Source: Hofstenia miamia (lineage: Eukaryota; Xenacoelomorpha; Acoela). Taken from it: 64,000 nt of DNA. The position numbers and the translations under genes are program-made. Location of the stretch: assembly GCA_004352715.1 (NCBI GenBank), contig SCFE01000003.1, positions 5,738,644 through 5,802,643 of the forward strand, read 5' to 3'. This document shows, one piece after another, positions 52,201 to 62,034 of this stretch; positions within the stretch are counted from its first letter, which is position 1; each line of letters starts with the position of its first letter. The notes under the pieces were generated by a model. It did no database searches, was not told the DNA's origin, and saw only the letters and a list, made by a program, of their open reading frames with translations.

Positions 52201-54466
52201 ATTCTGCTCACTCTTAATAATCATTCCGCCAGTCAGGCATCGAAATGCTAAAACAAGCTTAAGAATATTATTCACAAAATAAGGGCATATTGTGCAATAT
52301 ATTACTAAGAAAAACCTCATTTCTCAATTATTATCAATAAATAATCAATACATATTTTGACGCATATTACATAGACTACGTCCTGATATTATTGATGTGC
52401 GGGCCGCCGAGTTTTTCCGGCCCGCCCGCGCCCGCTGTTCTACATTGAGCCTGTCCGAGCGTGATTTCATTATGTACCTCTAAAATTTACAGTGTAAATT
52501 ACTTCAGATCCAATAAAAACATTACTTTCAGCTGTTCATTCAGCTGTTAAATTTACCTGTGGTAGATATAGTAAAGTTGTGAATTGAGATATAACAAAGA
52601 GAATTGTAAACAGAGATATTGTGTTTTGAGACATAGTAAACAGGATATACTTACAATACTTTTATCTTTTCTTTTTTATCAACCCGTGGTCCGCCCGTTA
52701 AAGTTTTAGCCCGCCCGTGGCCCGCACACCATTACCTGATGTGTCAGAAAAACTTGTTTTCCTCGACAATTCGATTTTTAAATTTAAGTTTTATTTAATA
52801 TGCTGTCCGGTAAAATCCAGTACACAAGTTGAATTTACCGAATATCCGAATTTGGTTGTGTAATTGCCGATTTGCCGATTTTACCGGATACAGGCACATC
52901 CCTAGTTTTGTAACATAGTGACCCTTTTGGTCACACAAAGTGAAGCATCTGAGATTTTCCAGTCAGATAACACCCAGTAAGCCCCTGCTACATGTGATGT
53001 CTAAACATCTTAGCAGAGGAGATTATGTTCCCCATTTCTAACTGTTAAAACCAATATTACATTTTTTAAATCAATTCCCTAAATTTTTTGACTTGATAAC
53101 GTCATGAAACAATAATGTCAGTTCTAATATGAAGAAGGTTTGTGCAAAGTTTCGTTTAAAAATCGTGATCTATTCCAAAGCTAGCGGTTTCTTTCACTAT
53201 AAAAGCAGTTTAATGAATGAAATCTAAATTTTAAAATGATATTCAAAGTCGAGATTCTTAACGCAATGTAATTGCTAACTAATGACACAATTATTAATGT
53301 CGCCCTGCAGGGATGCGTGGTTTATTCAATTAGAATGTCAGTTCAACTGTTTACAGGACCTTTCGGGTGTCTTACCGTGCACAATTCAATCGAAGCGTTA
53401 AATTTGTCACGCTCGCACAATGCAGGACACCTATTAATAATGATAAAGAAATTCAAAGCTTTTCAAATGGCTTGGGTGACGTTTAACAGGTTTCGAAATC
53501 GCCGGTTAAACGGTAAATTTTTAACTCGAAAATAAGCTATTAGGCACAGACTTGTCAACGAGCCGAGCTTCTAACGAGCCGAGGCGAGTTTGAGCAGATT
53601 ATTGGATATATAACGGGCCCAAAACGAGCAGTTTCTAAGAAAAGCAATTTATAGTAGTGCTTGTTAATTTGATTATGCAGATTTTTCTCATTATTTCATT
53701 CAATATGCCTTTCTTATAATCTAATTTTAGAAATGTTTATTAAATAATGGGAAGAGCCATATAAACAATTCTGAGAGCCCAATATTTTAAAAAAAATATC
53801 GAGCTGAAACGAGCCTCATTGAAAAAGTTTATTAGCGAGCCGAGCCGACCTTACTCAAAAATAAAACGAGCCGAGCCGAGCTCAGAAATTTCGGCTCGTT
53901 GACAAGCCTGATTAGACAGGCCTCGCTTTTCAATTAAAGATATTGAAATGCTGATATGAATTAGAGATTATTATGAAAATAGTTTTGAAATTGCTTTTAA
54001 TTCACTTAAAATTGAATTGACATTAATAACTAATATTAAAAAATTACCAGTTTGCATTCAGAGGCTTTATTTAATGAGTCTGGAAAACAAGGTCTCAAAA
54101 GGAATTTAATACAAATTAAACTTAATTCATTATAGTCTAATCAAAGAGTAGTAATACTTCATGGAAATACGACTTCGATACATATTCAACCCTGGTACAA
54201 ACTTAGTGAGTAAATGTGCAATGTACAAGACGATCGACATTCTAAAATTAGCATATAAGGATTTTTCAAATTTAAAATAATATACTACAAATTTATTATA
54301 TAATATGGCATAATTATATATGAAATCTGGACCGGACATAGGTCTAAAATATGTAGGCCTAGCATGCATTCCCCTTACAAACCGGCGCGTTTTTAAAAAA
54401 TAATACATAGCCAGCTACCAATAATTGGATTGAGGAAGCTTGTTGTAATTGCATTTAGATATTTAA

Positions 54467-54500
<34 letters not shown>

Positions 54501-54630
54501 NNNNNNNNNNNNNNNNNNNNNNNNNNNNNNNNNNNNNNNNNNNNNNNNNNNNNNNNNNNNNNNNNNNNNNNNNNNNNNNNNNNNNNNNNNNNNNNNNNNN
54601 NNNNNNNNNNNNNNNNNNNNNNNNNNNNNN

Positions 54631-54664
<34 letters not shown>

Positions 54665-57541
54665 CAGGTTAGGCTATCCAATTAGTCATATGAATATGGA
54701 TCGAGCCAAGCCGAATTTCAAATTGAGGCTCATTTCCAACTCGACCTATACATAGGTTGTACGCTATGTGACATCTACCGTATATGGTGAAAATTAAATT
54801 TGTAAATGGGCCGGGCCTGCATTTTTTTAATATAGTAGACGTCACTGCCATAAATAACGAGCAGAAATTAGCCTTCAGCTCCGAGTTGTAATGAGGTTCG
54901 TAGTCCCATTATATCTCATTATACTTAATTGTCAAGCGAAGACCTAATTTCCCGGTCCAAGCCAGAACAGAAAATAGGGAACGTATTTAGAATTCTGGTG
55001 AACAAATCGACTTTGATTGAAGAGTTTTTGTATTAATTGCAATGTCAAATTGTGGACTTGAAAACGAAACTTTTAATACAATTGTGTATTCAACTGCTAC
55101 GAAATATGCGAACGAATAAAGCAATAAGACATAAGAATAAACAATTTTATATACAATAAAATACATGGTGCTTGATATTTAAAAGGCGCGTCAATTTCTA
55201 GTTAGAGCACAAAGAAAATTTTAAACTGCGATATTTTCAATGGCTCTTTTCTCTCTCCTTTTGACTCTAACAATTTAGTTAAGTTCGATATTTCTTTTAT
55301 TGGTTTCTATTTATTCAATCATCTTATGAAAAAAATTGTTAAGTGCATCAACAAAAAACTATAATACTAAAAGCGTATATCGCAAAATCAATCAAGCGCA
55401 GTAGCTGAGAATTCAATAACTTTTGAAAGCAATGCAGACGAAAATAAGAGTACACGTATCGAAACATTTAGTTTTTTACATCGAAAGGAAAAGGTATTAC
55501 GTAAGTAAGTAATCACTTCGCGAATTCAAATTTTTGTAATTATTTAATATTTATACATGTAAGTAAATGGTTAAAAGGTAGATTATTTAGAAAGTGCCCT
55601 GGGTTGTAAAATGATATATTCTTTCTAAGCAAAAAATTATAATTTTATCCCATTATTGTGTGCTTCCCATTATGCCGTCAATCCGTATGCAAAATTCAAT
55701 GAACATGCATTTCAAAATGATTTTTTATATACACAATGGCGATTGACAAATGAAATTAAGGAATGGAATAAAAAATAGAAGATATTTAAGAATATAAACT
55801 TTTTTAAGTTTATAATTTTTAAAAATTGAGATCCTTATTGTCATAGCAGGCAAGGTTAGTTAAAATTCACTGTCTCCAAATGTATTCTGATGTACAAATG
55901 AATTTACAAAAGAATACATAGAGAAAGACCCTTATACAGTTAGAGCCTTTCTAGGCTTTCATTATATTGACAGCTTTTGGGGCTATTTTGTACTCCAAGT
56001 ACATTATTGAATGCTACAAATAATTCAAGACAAACAATCTAGTAAAGAAGCCTGGTCTCTGCTACACAAAACTGATTTTCATTTAAGAGCATTATCCGAT
56101 ATTTCCAATCTCTCGATCTCTTTAAAGACAGACTATACATTCAGTTGAACTTCATATTTTAGGAATAAGTAGGACATCAAAATTGCACTGGAACTACTTT
56201 CTCGTGGACTGTACATCAATATTTCAGGTTTTTGTGGAGTACGTAAGGGAGGCTGTTGAGGTTTTCAAAATTGATTTCGATCGAGAAAGAAAAAAAAACT
56301 CAGGTGGTGAGCTGCATTTTCAATGAAAATTTTCTCAATATTTGAAAATGCTGCGTGCGTTCTTCTTGAATATATAGGATTTCTATCTTTTCCATGAAAC
56401 TTCTACTGTTACCAGCAAGTCATGTTTTACCCATTCAAACCCGTTTAAGAATGACTAGTTCTGGGAATTAAGAATATCCTAAACAGTTACTAACTGTTCC
56501 TCCTTGCAAAGGAGAAAAGAGAATTATAAAATTTTTAGGAGACTTATATAAATACATAATATGAGATCATTGGAAATACTAAGTGAATTTTAATGAAATG
56601 TGACATGAACACCTACATGGTCTGGTTATATTTTTAAAAAATGGACTCAGAAAAAAAAATTATGCCCTAAAAAGTGAAAAATCTTTTAAGCACGTCTTAA
56701 CTTCATTATGTAACTTCTAGTATATTTCTTTTCTTTGTCCCAGATTTTCTGTGGTAACACACAAGAGAGCTAGCTAGTGTTTCGTATTTCGAAACAAGTT
56801 TCAATTAACTACTAAGGCTATGTTTTTTTCAAAAGAATTAAGGGAAACATTAAATGAATCGAGATTCATTTTGCAAAGAAACATCTAAAAGATCCATAGC
56901 TTTGTGTTAAGAGATGAAACGATTGACAGGTTGGAGTGCATCAAGTAATTTTTTGCATTGCTGTTTTAATTTTTTGCAGATGGTATAGAGTGCATATCTG
57001 AAGACTGCAGATTTTTTAATAATTCAAAATTAACCGGAAAAATAATTCCAAAAATATCATATTGATAATTTGCTAAAACTTTTTCAATTTTACATGTAAA
57101 CAGAACTATTCATAAGTAAATGCTAAAAATGTTAGTACTAATTTAGGTGAAATTTATTCCGATAAACTTTTTAAAGGTTTCCCTGATATTGAATGGAAGA
57201 GATTTTTAGCCACGCATTTTGCTGCTCCCTATGGAAAAATTAGATGAAAGACGATATCAAGAGAATATGCTTTGACTCAATCCAATCTTGGATTTTTTCC
57301 TTGAGAAAAGTAATTTATGCCCTTGCATTGTGGTGAGTTTTTGCTCCATTTTACTATTCTATCTATTATGTAAAATCATTTTTTATTGTATTTTTTGAAC
57401 ATAATTGAGTATTGCGAAATTCTTCAAAAAAAATTTAGATTGCTTAATACAAATAAAAAATTCTGGAACGGCTAAAGACGAGCAAGAAAGCATTTCTTGA
57501 CCAGTCGGTGTGGAATTAAAATGCTTTAACCGCACATCGCC

Positions 57542-57572
<31 letters not shown>

Positions 57573-59255
57573 GAGTAATTACAATTGTAAATAGAAATAG
57601 CAAAGGCAATTTAAAAGATCATTTTGAAAGGCAGTTTCAAAGAATTTAGACTAATTAATAACTTTGTTGCACGCGTTGTTTAATTAAATGTGTGAATTAG
57701 GTGAAGAGTTGGAAACTTCATTAGCTAATTGCTTTCAAATAAAATGAATAAATTTCCAAAACATATTCCCCAACCCCGCCTTTCTTTTTCAACCAACAAA
57801 GTCAACCAATCAATCAAACCACCTTGTTAAGAGCCAATTAACAGAAACCACTTTTAAAGGTAGTCTTTGGAAAGTATTTGAATGTATTATCGCAAATACT
57901 AAGGTCAGACTTGTTTCCATTTGAACGAACTTTGATGCAAAAGAGTTGTTCTCTTTAACAAAGTCTATACCAAAAATAGAATGGAAATTAGGCAATTCAT
58001 TTGAAAGCAATTTTTGCGCCTGATATTTACCTATAATTGAGATGGCTAACAAAATTTAGTGGGCTAAATCAAATACATGGTATTTAGAAAATGATTCTTT
58101 ATTGGAAAATTAAAGGCATGACATATATCAATAGAAATGTCGATTTGCAATCAAAATGTCATATGAAGCTAGGATTTATAAAGTTGAAACTAACATTAAA
58201 TATTGGATAACTCTCAAGGATTTATGCACTTGTTGTTTAGAGCCATGCGAGTTTGACTAGTGCACGGAATAATAAAAACACTTTAAATATAATGTAAATG
58301 CATTATACATTTGTCCAAAATTTTATAGTTTCTTTCAATCTTCAACATCAATATGGATCTCTGAGTAAAATTTAGTTTTGTAATGTTAATTTTACACATA
58401 GTAATATATTTCTGTGACAAATATGGACAAAATAATGAGCTTCATCTCTTTTACTAAATATTTTTAAATGTCAAAAGGAACTTATATAATTGAGTTAATA
58501 CTATTACTAAATATTTTCTTCCACCCAAAATTAATGAAGTCATTTTTTGACAAAAATGTACTAATTGCAGCATGTAAAGCGATATAGTTTTCAATCAAGT
58601 TAACAAACCGCAATTGTAAGGTCGATGGTAATCAGCAAAATTAGCTTCGGGCATTTTCAGCCACTGGCGATGTCGACGTTGGAGCAGACACAGAGCGGAG
58701 AAGAGCACAACCATCAGTGCGAACAAAACCAGTCCGACAACAATAAGGATAAGCAGAAAGCTTTCTGTAGAAGCCAACGGAGATGATTCCCTGCCTACAA
58801 ATACGTTCAATTAGCAAAACAAAGCCTTAAAACAAAGCATTCATTAACTTTCTGCTATTTCATTGATGCAAATAATATGCAATGTATTTTTAGGTAAATG
58901 CCCCAATTTAGTCAATTCTGCGTCCGAGCGAAAATTGATAAACGCATTTTTGAAATGAAAAATCAGAAAGGATTAATATTTATCTCGGACGTATCGTGAT
59001 ATATCGATAACAAAAAATTATACTCATCTTATGCTTTAATTTGCCACACATGTACATATGCATATAAAAACGTTTACATATATACAGTAGATATACAGAA
59101 CATAAAAACAAGAAATATATACGGGCAGTAAATACTGTTGCAGACGAGTTCTAAATAGGAGTCAATTCTTTTTATGAGCATTGAAACTCGAAATAAAGGC
59201 AAAATAAGCCCCTATTCGAAAAATATAAATATTTGGAAAAAGTGTCACTATATAA

Positions 59256-59287
<32 letters not shown>

Positions 59288-59406
59288 NNNNNNNNNNNNN
59301 NNNNNNNNNNNNNNNNNNNNNNNNNNNNNNNNNNNNNNNNNNNNNNNNNNNNNNNNNNNNNNNNNNNNNNNNNNNNNNNNNNNNNNNNNNNNNNNNNNNN
59401 NNNNNN

Positions 59407-59442
<36 letters not shown>

Positions 59443-61173
59443 TCTGACAAAAGTAGCAATGTAATGTAGATTCCCTGATAAAGAGTTAGCAAAATTTAAT
59501 AGCATAATATTTTATAGTCTTAGCCTGCAAATCTATTGTAGCTAAGATCCCTTAATCACTTAAAGAAGCAGTAAAAGTCGGAATCAAAGTGTACAGAAAA
59601 GGATTCAATGTTGATTGCAGCCTGGAAAACATTTTTTGGAATATATTTTATTTTGGGTTTATGTTATGTAATTGTAAAATTATATCACCAAGAAAAACCT
59701 TTAAATCGAAAACATCGACAAAATTCAAATTTCGTAAGGGAGGTCACAATAGAATACTGTGGAACACTGTAAAATGCAGAAGTTTGAAAATGGCTTCAAT
59801 TAAATTAAAATTCAAAGGATTAAAAGACGTTGTTGGGCGTGGGGAGATTGTAAACTTTTAAAATTATCATGGAAAACAAATTAAATCCTATAAAACTCTC
59901 AACAAGTTGTAAATTACTGATATACATTGTTGAAAAATGTCCCACCTGACAATTGCGCATAAAGAGGTTCGGAAAATCGATACGATTTTTTCTTTGTCAC
60001 TGAGCGAACTGCCACAGCAACCTTAAACTCGTAGTGCCCGACGTCAAGCTCTAAATGTTTGCAGTTAATTGATTCACTAATTCATTTCAGAATATAAACA
60101 ATTGAGTCTACAAAACAGGCATTATAATTATGCTAAGAATAACTACGTTGAAACGAATATTAACACTGAAACTTATATTGTACGATCAAATCAACTTACA
60201 ATAGTCATTCCAAAAAAAGTTTATTTTTGCATGAAATGGATTACTATTATTATTTCGCGTGGGAAACATTCAAAATCAGATGCTGTTCTAAGAAGAGGTT
60301 CAGTGTTACCTTGTAGCTTGAATCCAGTAGTATTAACTCCGTAAAGTCCGTAGTAGTTGCCATCTTTTTTAACATTGACCACAAATGTATATCTGCCAAG
60401 ATTTGATCCCTGCTCAAAATCCCACCGAAGAAGAATTGAAGTTGGTGACTTTACAAATAATTTCACATTGTTCACTTGCACTAAAATTATAAGAACATGA
60501 AATCAGTTTCTAAAAGTGAAGCATATACACTAATATCTGTTTCCTGAAAAAAATATTTCGGTATTTAAAACCTACAAAAATTGTTTCAAACTTAGAAATC
60601 GTACCACTAACTAATGTAAAACTTACGTTCAGTCTTCGTAGTAAGGAAGACATTTACACTGTTATAAACATCAGCATGATCTTGTATAGCTAAATCTGTT
60701 ACTGAATTGATTGCTGATATTGTAAATGCATAGTAATGAAGTGGCTTAAGACCCCAAATCGATATTTGAGGCTCGATTATTCTGAGATAATTGGTAGAAT
60801 ATTCAATTGTTCTTGAATCGCATTGGTCGCAAGACAACATATAGTAGACGGACGTACGTCCACCAAAGTCCAGAGGTGGCTGCCACCGGATTGTTACAGA
60901 TGTGAATTCAACAGAATAGTTGATATCTCTAAACACAAATATGAATATACAGTACAAATAATCGATCAGAAAAATGTTGAATCTTTTTATGCACCTACCT
61001 AGGTTTAGAGGGTGCTGTTGCACATGGTATTTCAGGAGTTTCATCATCAGCACGATAGTAGCCTTCTTTGCAAGTGCAATAAGATGCAGAATCCCAATTA
61101 GTCACCGAATTTTCTGGACATGGTGTACACTCCTCATTTCCCACTGTGGCCTTAAATTGATCCTGAGGGCATT
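34328..61173 (-). CDS. Eph: Eph receptor-like pseudokinase gene, 11 exons, 5' end missing
   Basis: Spliced minus-strand gene (symbol given at family level) encoding 708 residues to the stop. Eph receptors are single-pass receptors for membrane-bound ephrins and guide cell positioning and axons. Numbering from the first whole codon seen: Cys-rich 1-57, FN3-1 about 58-158, FN3-2 about 159-250, transmembrane helix 263-288, juxtamembrane to about 365, kinase-like domain about 366-620, SAM about 642-705. Exons: 60999-61173, 60627-60928, 60310-60480, 59946-60050, 58609-58794, 51860-52027, 47428-47604, 46266-46534, 44508-44657, 39796-39989, 34328-34559. All junctions use GT-AG and keep phase, and there is no internal stop. 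The kinase-like domain keeps the beta3 Lys (K390) and alphaC Glu (E406) but lacks the HRD Asp, catalytic-loop Asn and DFG Asp, so catalysis is not expected. The signal peptide and ephrin-binding domain are not visible. A kinase-dead Eph is known in vertebrates (EphA10, EphB6); whether this gene is orthologous cannot be judged here. Confidence 0.9.
34734..35091. mobile_element. hAT-type MITE, copy 1, with 8-bp target duplication
   Basis: Ends CAGACTTGTCAA... and ...TTGACAAGTCTG form inverted repeats, with GAGCC-rich subterminal sequence. The element is flanked by an exact 8-bp duplication CTTCAAAG at 34726-34733 and 35092-35099, the length typical of hAT insertions. It is non-coding. It sits in the intron just upstream of the SAM exon. 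A closely similar copy is at 53547. Confidence 0.85.
35664..35892. mobile_element. Short TIR element (MITE) inside a (TA)n tract
   Basis: The ends TGCTGTAATCTGGCAAAACA and, inverted from the right, TGCTGTAATCCAGAAAAACA match over about 31 bases up to CAGTAATTCA. The 229-base element is flanked on both sides by (AT)n, as if inserted within a microsatellite. Non-coding. Confidence 0.7.
39337..39512. repeat. Identical 30-mers flanking a 116-base N gap
   Basis: TGTATTGATGCAGACTTTGG plus AAATTAAAGA ends at 39366 and is repeated exactly at 39483-39512 on the other side of the N run. This is either a tandem duplication or an unmerged contig overlap. Confidence 0.85.
39796..39989 (-). CDS. Eph: Eph-like exon: end of kinase-like domain
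   Basis: Reads [14 protein letters not shown], then [12 protein letters not shown] with the conserved structural Arg of kinase subdomain XI, and [15 protein letters not shown], matching the end of Eph kinase domains. Acceptor ttttag precedes 39989. The frame would stop four codons after VY, but a good donor (gtaagc) lies two bases into a codon just before that stop, and phase 2 fits the SAM exon. Confidence 0.88.
42239..42836 (-). mobile_element. TIR element with transposase N-terminal remnant
   Basis: Inverted ends CCGGGTGTTCCAAAAGTTTT(AGTAC) at 42244 and its inverse up to 42833. The minus-strand frame 42543-42860 contains [20 protein letters not shown] and [19 protein letters not shown], resembling the helix-turn-helix of DUF4817-type mariner-related proteins (Y(S)xEE....V........A..Q..F...). 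The remainder is deleted, leaving about 600 bases. It sits in an intron of the Eph-like gene. Confidence 0.7.
43114..43561. other. Assembly gap, 448 N, in an intron
   Basis: Lies between the exons at 39796-39989 and 44508-44657. Since these two exons join in phase with the Eph consensus, no exon need be hidden here. Confidence 0.99.
44508..44657 (-). CDS. Eph: Eph-like exon: kinase-like C-lobe, helix F region
   Basis: Encodes [14 protein letters not shown], aligning with the P+1 loop and APE motif (here PPE, 527-529), then [13 protein letters not shown], retaining the helix-F aspartate D541, and GDIPYREL. Acceptor ttttag precedes 44657. The donor GAG|gttgta at 44507 is chosen because NNIE joined to the next exon's [12 protein letters not shown] reproduces the Eph consensus; a later gt at about 44470 would insert extra residues. 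Confidence 0.87.
44658..46265 (-). other. Eph-like intron between the activation-loop and helix-F exons
   Basis: AT-rich. At about 44994-45300 repeated CCTGAC and ATCCTGAT words suggest a worn MITE; its ends are not defined. Confidence 0.5.
46210..46252. repeat. (AT)n tract next to the activation-loop exon
   Basis: About 42 bases of AT immediately downstream, in the sense of the gene, of the exon at 46266-46534; it begins some 15 bases past the inferred donor. Confidence 0.95.
46266..46534 (-). CDS. Eph: Eph-like exon: catalytic and activation-loop region, catalytically degenerate
   Basis: Begins [13 protein letters not shown] (strand beta5 and hinge), then helix alphaE with [16 protein letters not shown]. 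Where an active Eph has HRDLAARN it reads HKTLSSSY (479-486): Asp to Thr and Asn to Tyr. Where an active Eph has DFG it reads GFD (499-501). The activation loop ([13 protein letters not shown]) has no tyrosine. Acceptor atttag precedes 46534. The donor is placed at CCT|gtaata because only this keeps phase with the next exon; CAC|gtatat at 46252 would shift the frame. An (AT)n tract starts about 15 bases beyond the donor. Confidence 0.85.
46900..47322. mobile_element. hAT-like MITE, GGAGCTGGAGC family
   Basis: Ends CAGAGCTTCGGAGCTGGAGC and, inverted, CAGGGCTTCGGAGCTGGCCC. Flanks GCTAAGAC and (G)GTAAGAC are near-identical 8-mers, although the right one overlaps the terminal G, so the exact end is uncertain by one or two bases. 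GAGCTGGAGC repeats fill the subterminal parts. It sits about 105 bases from the donor side of the N-lobe exon. Confidence 0.65.
47428..47604 (-). CDS. Eph: Eph-like exon: kinase-like N-lobe
   Basis: Encodes beta1-beta5 and helix alphaC of a tyrosine-kinase-like fold. The glycine loop is SDGRFADY (367-374), with only one of the three usual glycines. Strand beta3 reads VCLKL and retains the ATP-site lysine K390. Helix alphaC reads [11 protein letters not shown], retaining the salt-bridge glutamate E406, and is followed by [10 protein letters not shown], a clear kinase signature. Acceptor catttag precedes 47604; donor gtgagt follows 47428. Phase 1 at both ends. Confidence 0.9.
47899..47938. repeat. 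(AAT)n/(ATT)n palindromic microsatellite
   Basis: About six AAT units switch directly to about seven ATT units, giving a perfect hairpin-forming tract in the juxtamembrane-to-N-lobe intron. Confidence 0.9.
48570..48905 (-). pseudogene. Small reverse transcriptase fragment, related to the 27.7-29.3 kb element
   Basis: The minus strand reads [11 protein letters not shown], then [31 protein letters not shown] and VDRNLTFNE. This aligns with NVNKTQFITFSPKN...VTYL in the element at 27701-28288, i.e. the segment after the catalytic FADD. Truncated at both ends and frameshifted near 48835. Confidence 0.6.
49933..50192. mobile_element. Possible piggyBac-like MITE remnant
   Basis: Begins TTAACCCAATGACTGCCATAG with a TTAA at 49933-49936 and CACACATATGTGTGTGAC close inside, and ends with the inverse (GCAGTCAATGTG) at about 50181-50192. 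TTAA plus CCC..TGACTGC resembles piggyBac-type ends; the right TTAA is not preserved. Confidence 0.35.
50884..51015. mobile_element. Half copy of the foldback MITE ending at an assembly N
   Basis: Nearly identical to the left arm of 51172-51402 (TTAGGCCACGGTTAGACTAG through TTCGATTTCCTTGT), stopping within the central loop where an N stands at 51016. The missing arm may be real loss or failure of assembly through the hairpin. Confidence 0.75.
51172..51402. mobile_element. Foldback (palindromic) MITE, full copy
   Basis: The two halves are inverted copies of each other for almost the whole 231 bases: TAAGGCCACGCTTAGACTAG at the left and its inverse at the right end, with GATGTGACGATCACGA...TCGTCACATC at the centre around a short loop (about 51270-51305). 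No coding sequence. The left half is repeated at 50884-51015. Confidence 0.8.
51860..52027 (-). CDS. Eph: Eph-like exon: juxtamembrane segment and start of kinase-like domain
   Basis: The segment [14 protein letters not shown] (residues 332-345) aligns with the Eph juxtamembrane motif of the form TY(V/I)DP-x-TYEDP, and [14 protein letters not shown] with the stretch leading into kinase strand beta1. The first regulatory tyrosine is replaced by Phe (F334); a Tyr pair (339-340) stands at the second site. Donor gtaagt after 51860 is strong; the chosen acceptor is taatag before 52027 because it gives phase 1 and continues the frame. The intron to the transmembrane exon is about 6.6 kb. Confidence 0.87.
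52394..52736. mobile_element. MITE-like element with GC-rich inverted ends
   Basis: In very AT-rich surroundings the ends are GTGCGGGCCGCCGAG...CCGGCCCGCCCGCG and, inverted from the right, GTGCGGGCCACGGGCGGGC. The interior is AT-rich and non-coding. The target duplication is unclear. It lies in the intron between the juxtamembrane and transmembrane exons. Confidence 0.55.
53547..53910. mobile_element. hAT-type MITE, copy 2
   Basis: Same family and orientation as 34734-35091, sharing long stretches including GCAATTTATAGTAGTGCTTG-like interior and identical ends CAGACTTGTCAACGAGCC / GGCTCGTTGACAAG.CTG. The flanking 8-mers ATTAGGCA and ATTAGACA differ at one base, a slightly decayed target duplication. 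It lies in the intron between the juxtamembrane and transmembrane exons. Confidence 0.8.
54468..54660. repeat. (AT)n tract containing a 130-base N gap
   Basis: AT repeats stand on both sides of the N run at 54501-54630, so the gap is probably caused by the repeat. Confidence 0.9.
58609..58794 (-). CDS. Eph: Eph-like exon: transmembrane helix
   Basis: Encodes a short extracellular linker, then one hydrophobic helix of about 26 residues (spliced residues 263-288, starting [13 protein letters not shown]) followed by the basic stop-transfer stretch QRRHRQWLK and the start of the cytoplasmic juxtamembrane region (ADYHRPYN). Acceptor tttgtag precedes 58794; donor gtttgtt follows 58609 and is a weaker consensus than the others. 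Phase 1 at both ends. Confidence 0.88.
58795..59945 (-). other. Eph-like intron between the FN3-2 and transmembrane exons
   Basis: AT-rich with one gapped (AT)n tract. A 90-codon plus-strand open frame at 59589-59861 has no recognisable domain and is not called. Confidence 0.6.
59257..59438. repeat. (AT)n tract containing a 119-base N gap
   Basis: AT repeats flank the N run at 59288-59406, in the intron between the FN3-2 and transmembrane exons. Confidence 0.9.
59946..60050 (-). CDS. Eph: Eph-like exon: second fibronectin III domain, C-terminal part
   Basis: A 105-base exon too short to stand out as an open frame, found by phase and homology. It encodes [14 protein letters not shown], the F strand of an FN3 domain, then a basic stretch ([12 protein letters not shown]) and the G strand up to YAQLSG. 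Acceptor catttag precedes 60050 and donor gtggga follows 59946. Phase 1 at both ends joins its neighbours exactly. Confidence 0.87.
60310..60480 (-). CDS. Eph: Eph-like exon: second fibronectin III domain, N-terminal part
   Basis: Carries the first half of FN3-2, with the motif [11 protein letters not shown] (B strand) and GRYTFVVNV (C strand). Acceptor attttag is at 60481-60487, and donor gtaaca follows 60310. Both ends are phase 1, so it fits between the FN3-1 exon and the short exon at 59946-60050. FN3-2 split over two exons is a usual Eph arrangement. Confidence 0.88.
60627..60928 (-). CDS. Eph: Eph-like exon: first fibronectin III domain
   Basis: About 100 residues forming one FN3 domain. 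It shows the B-strand tryptophan pattern SVTIRWQPP, the C-strand pattern [10 protein letters not shown], and [11 protein letters not shown] in the F strand. The joined start reads [13 protein letters not shown], matching the Eph linker plus the A strand. The acceptor is tttag before 60928 and the donor is gtaagt after 60627. The domain lies outside the cell in the receptor stalk. Confidence 0.9.
60999..61173 (-). CDS. Eph: Eph-like exon: Cys-rich (GCC2/GCC3-type) repeat
   Basis: First exon visible in the window. It encodes a Cys-rich segment with [18 protein letters not shown] near its start, then [11 protein letters not shown], and ends APSKPR, the characteristic linker into the first FN3 domain of Eph receptors. 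The acceptor is ttttag at 61174-61179 and the donor is gtaggtg just below 60999. It enters with one base from the preceding exon and leaves in phase 2, matching the next exon. The region normally supports the extracellular stalk next to the ephrin-binding domain. No upstream partner exon was found between 61174 and 64000. Confidence 0.88.
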
Positions 61174-62034
61174 CTAAAATTATACTGTAAAGTTCTCACT
61201 TGATAATAGATATATAATGTAGATTTTTGCGGTACCAGTTCCGTTTCGGGAACCCTACCGCGTCCAAGAATTAGAACAAAAACAAAATATGGCACTGAAA
61301 ACTATTTCATTAAAAATTGGCTATAATATTTAAACTAGTATATTGGCTAAGATAAAACTTATAGATATTATCAATTTTTGAGTTACTTCTACAATATCAT
61401 GCAACATTGCATAGAAAATGTAATTCAATGTCAGTTGGAATCTAATAATTCGTTTTTCTACCATCCAGGATACTGTTGTGGGAACTGAAAGTTATAGAAT
61501 TTTTATCAAGTTTGGAGTAAATAAACTTTTTTTTGGTGCACGACACCACAGTAAGGTTAGGTAATAGCTGTAAGAGGGCGGGAATAAATCTTACGCGACT
61601 GAAACAAAATTGAGAAATTGAACACGTGAAGAAAATGTATCAATTATACATATTTAAACTTTTATACATTTAGCTCAAAATTTGTTTATCATATACTCTA
61701 TTAAATCCAATTAGTTACTAGTTATTAAATTTACGTTTCTAGACAAACAATTTTTATAGATTTTCCTGTAATTACTATAAATGAAATTTTCAATTCAAGT
61801 GTCAAATTTTTTTTTCAATACGTGAAAATAGTTGAATTTTTAATCATCTAGTGGAGAGAATAGACTTCTCTTCCTCTACAATTGCTTTCAAAAGAAAATA
61901 CATTAAATTTTCAGTTTACATTAATATAATTTCCCCAACTCGTAATGGAAGAACTATATTTGGCAGGTTTTAAGAAATTCGTTAATTTCTAGGAATGTTT
62001 ATCATGCGTACATTGGGCGATAATATTAATTTAA

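Larger units (their letters stand above)
52028..58608 (-). other. Eph-like intron between the transmembrane and juxtamembrane exons
   Basis: About 6.6 kb, the largest intron seen. It holds the GC-ended MITE, hAT MITE copy 2, an (AT)n with gap and a long stretch at 54660-58608 without recognisable content. Confidence 0.6.

Noticed and set aside
54430-54681. Ile-Tyr repeat frames at (AT)n tracts, here and at 59172-59505, 22641, 46209
   Set aside because: (AT)n is open in every frame; it gives IYIYIY by composition only.
59589-59861. 90-codon plus-strand open frame within an intron
   Set aside because: No domain or motif; chance open frame is likely in this composition.
34328-61173. The Eph-like gene as a pseudogene
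   Set aside because: Eleven exons keep phase with GT-AG sites and no stop, and the fold residues are conserved; catalytic loss alone does not make it a pseudogene.
60974-61177. 67-codon plus-strand open frame at the Cys-rich exon
   Set aside because: Antisense of the exon at 60999-61173.
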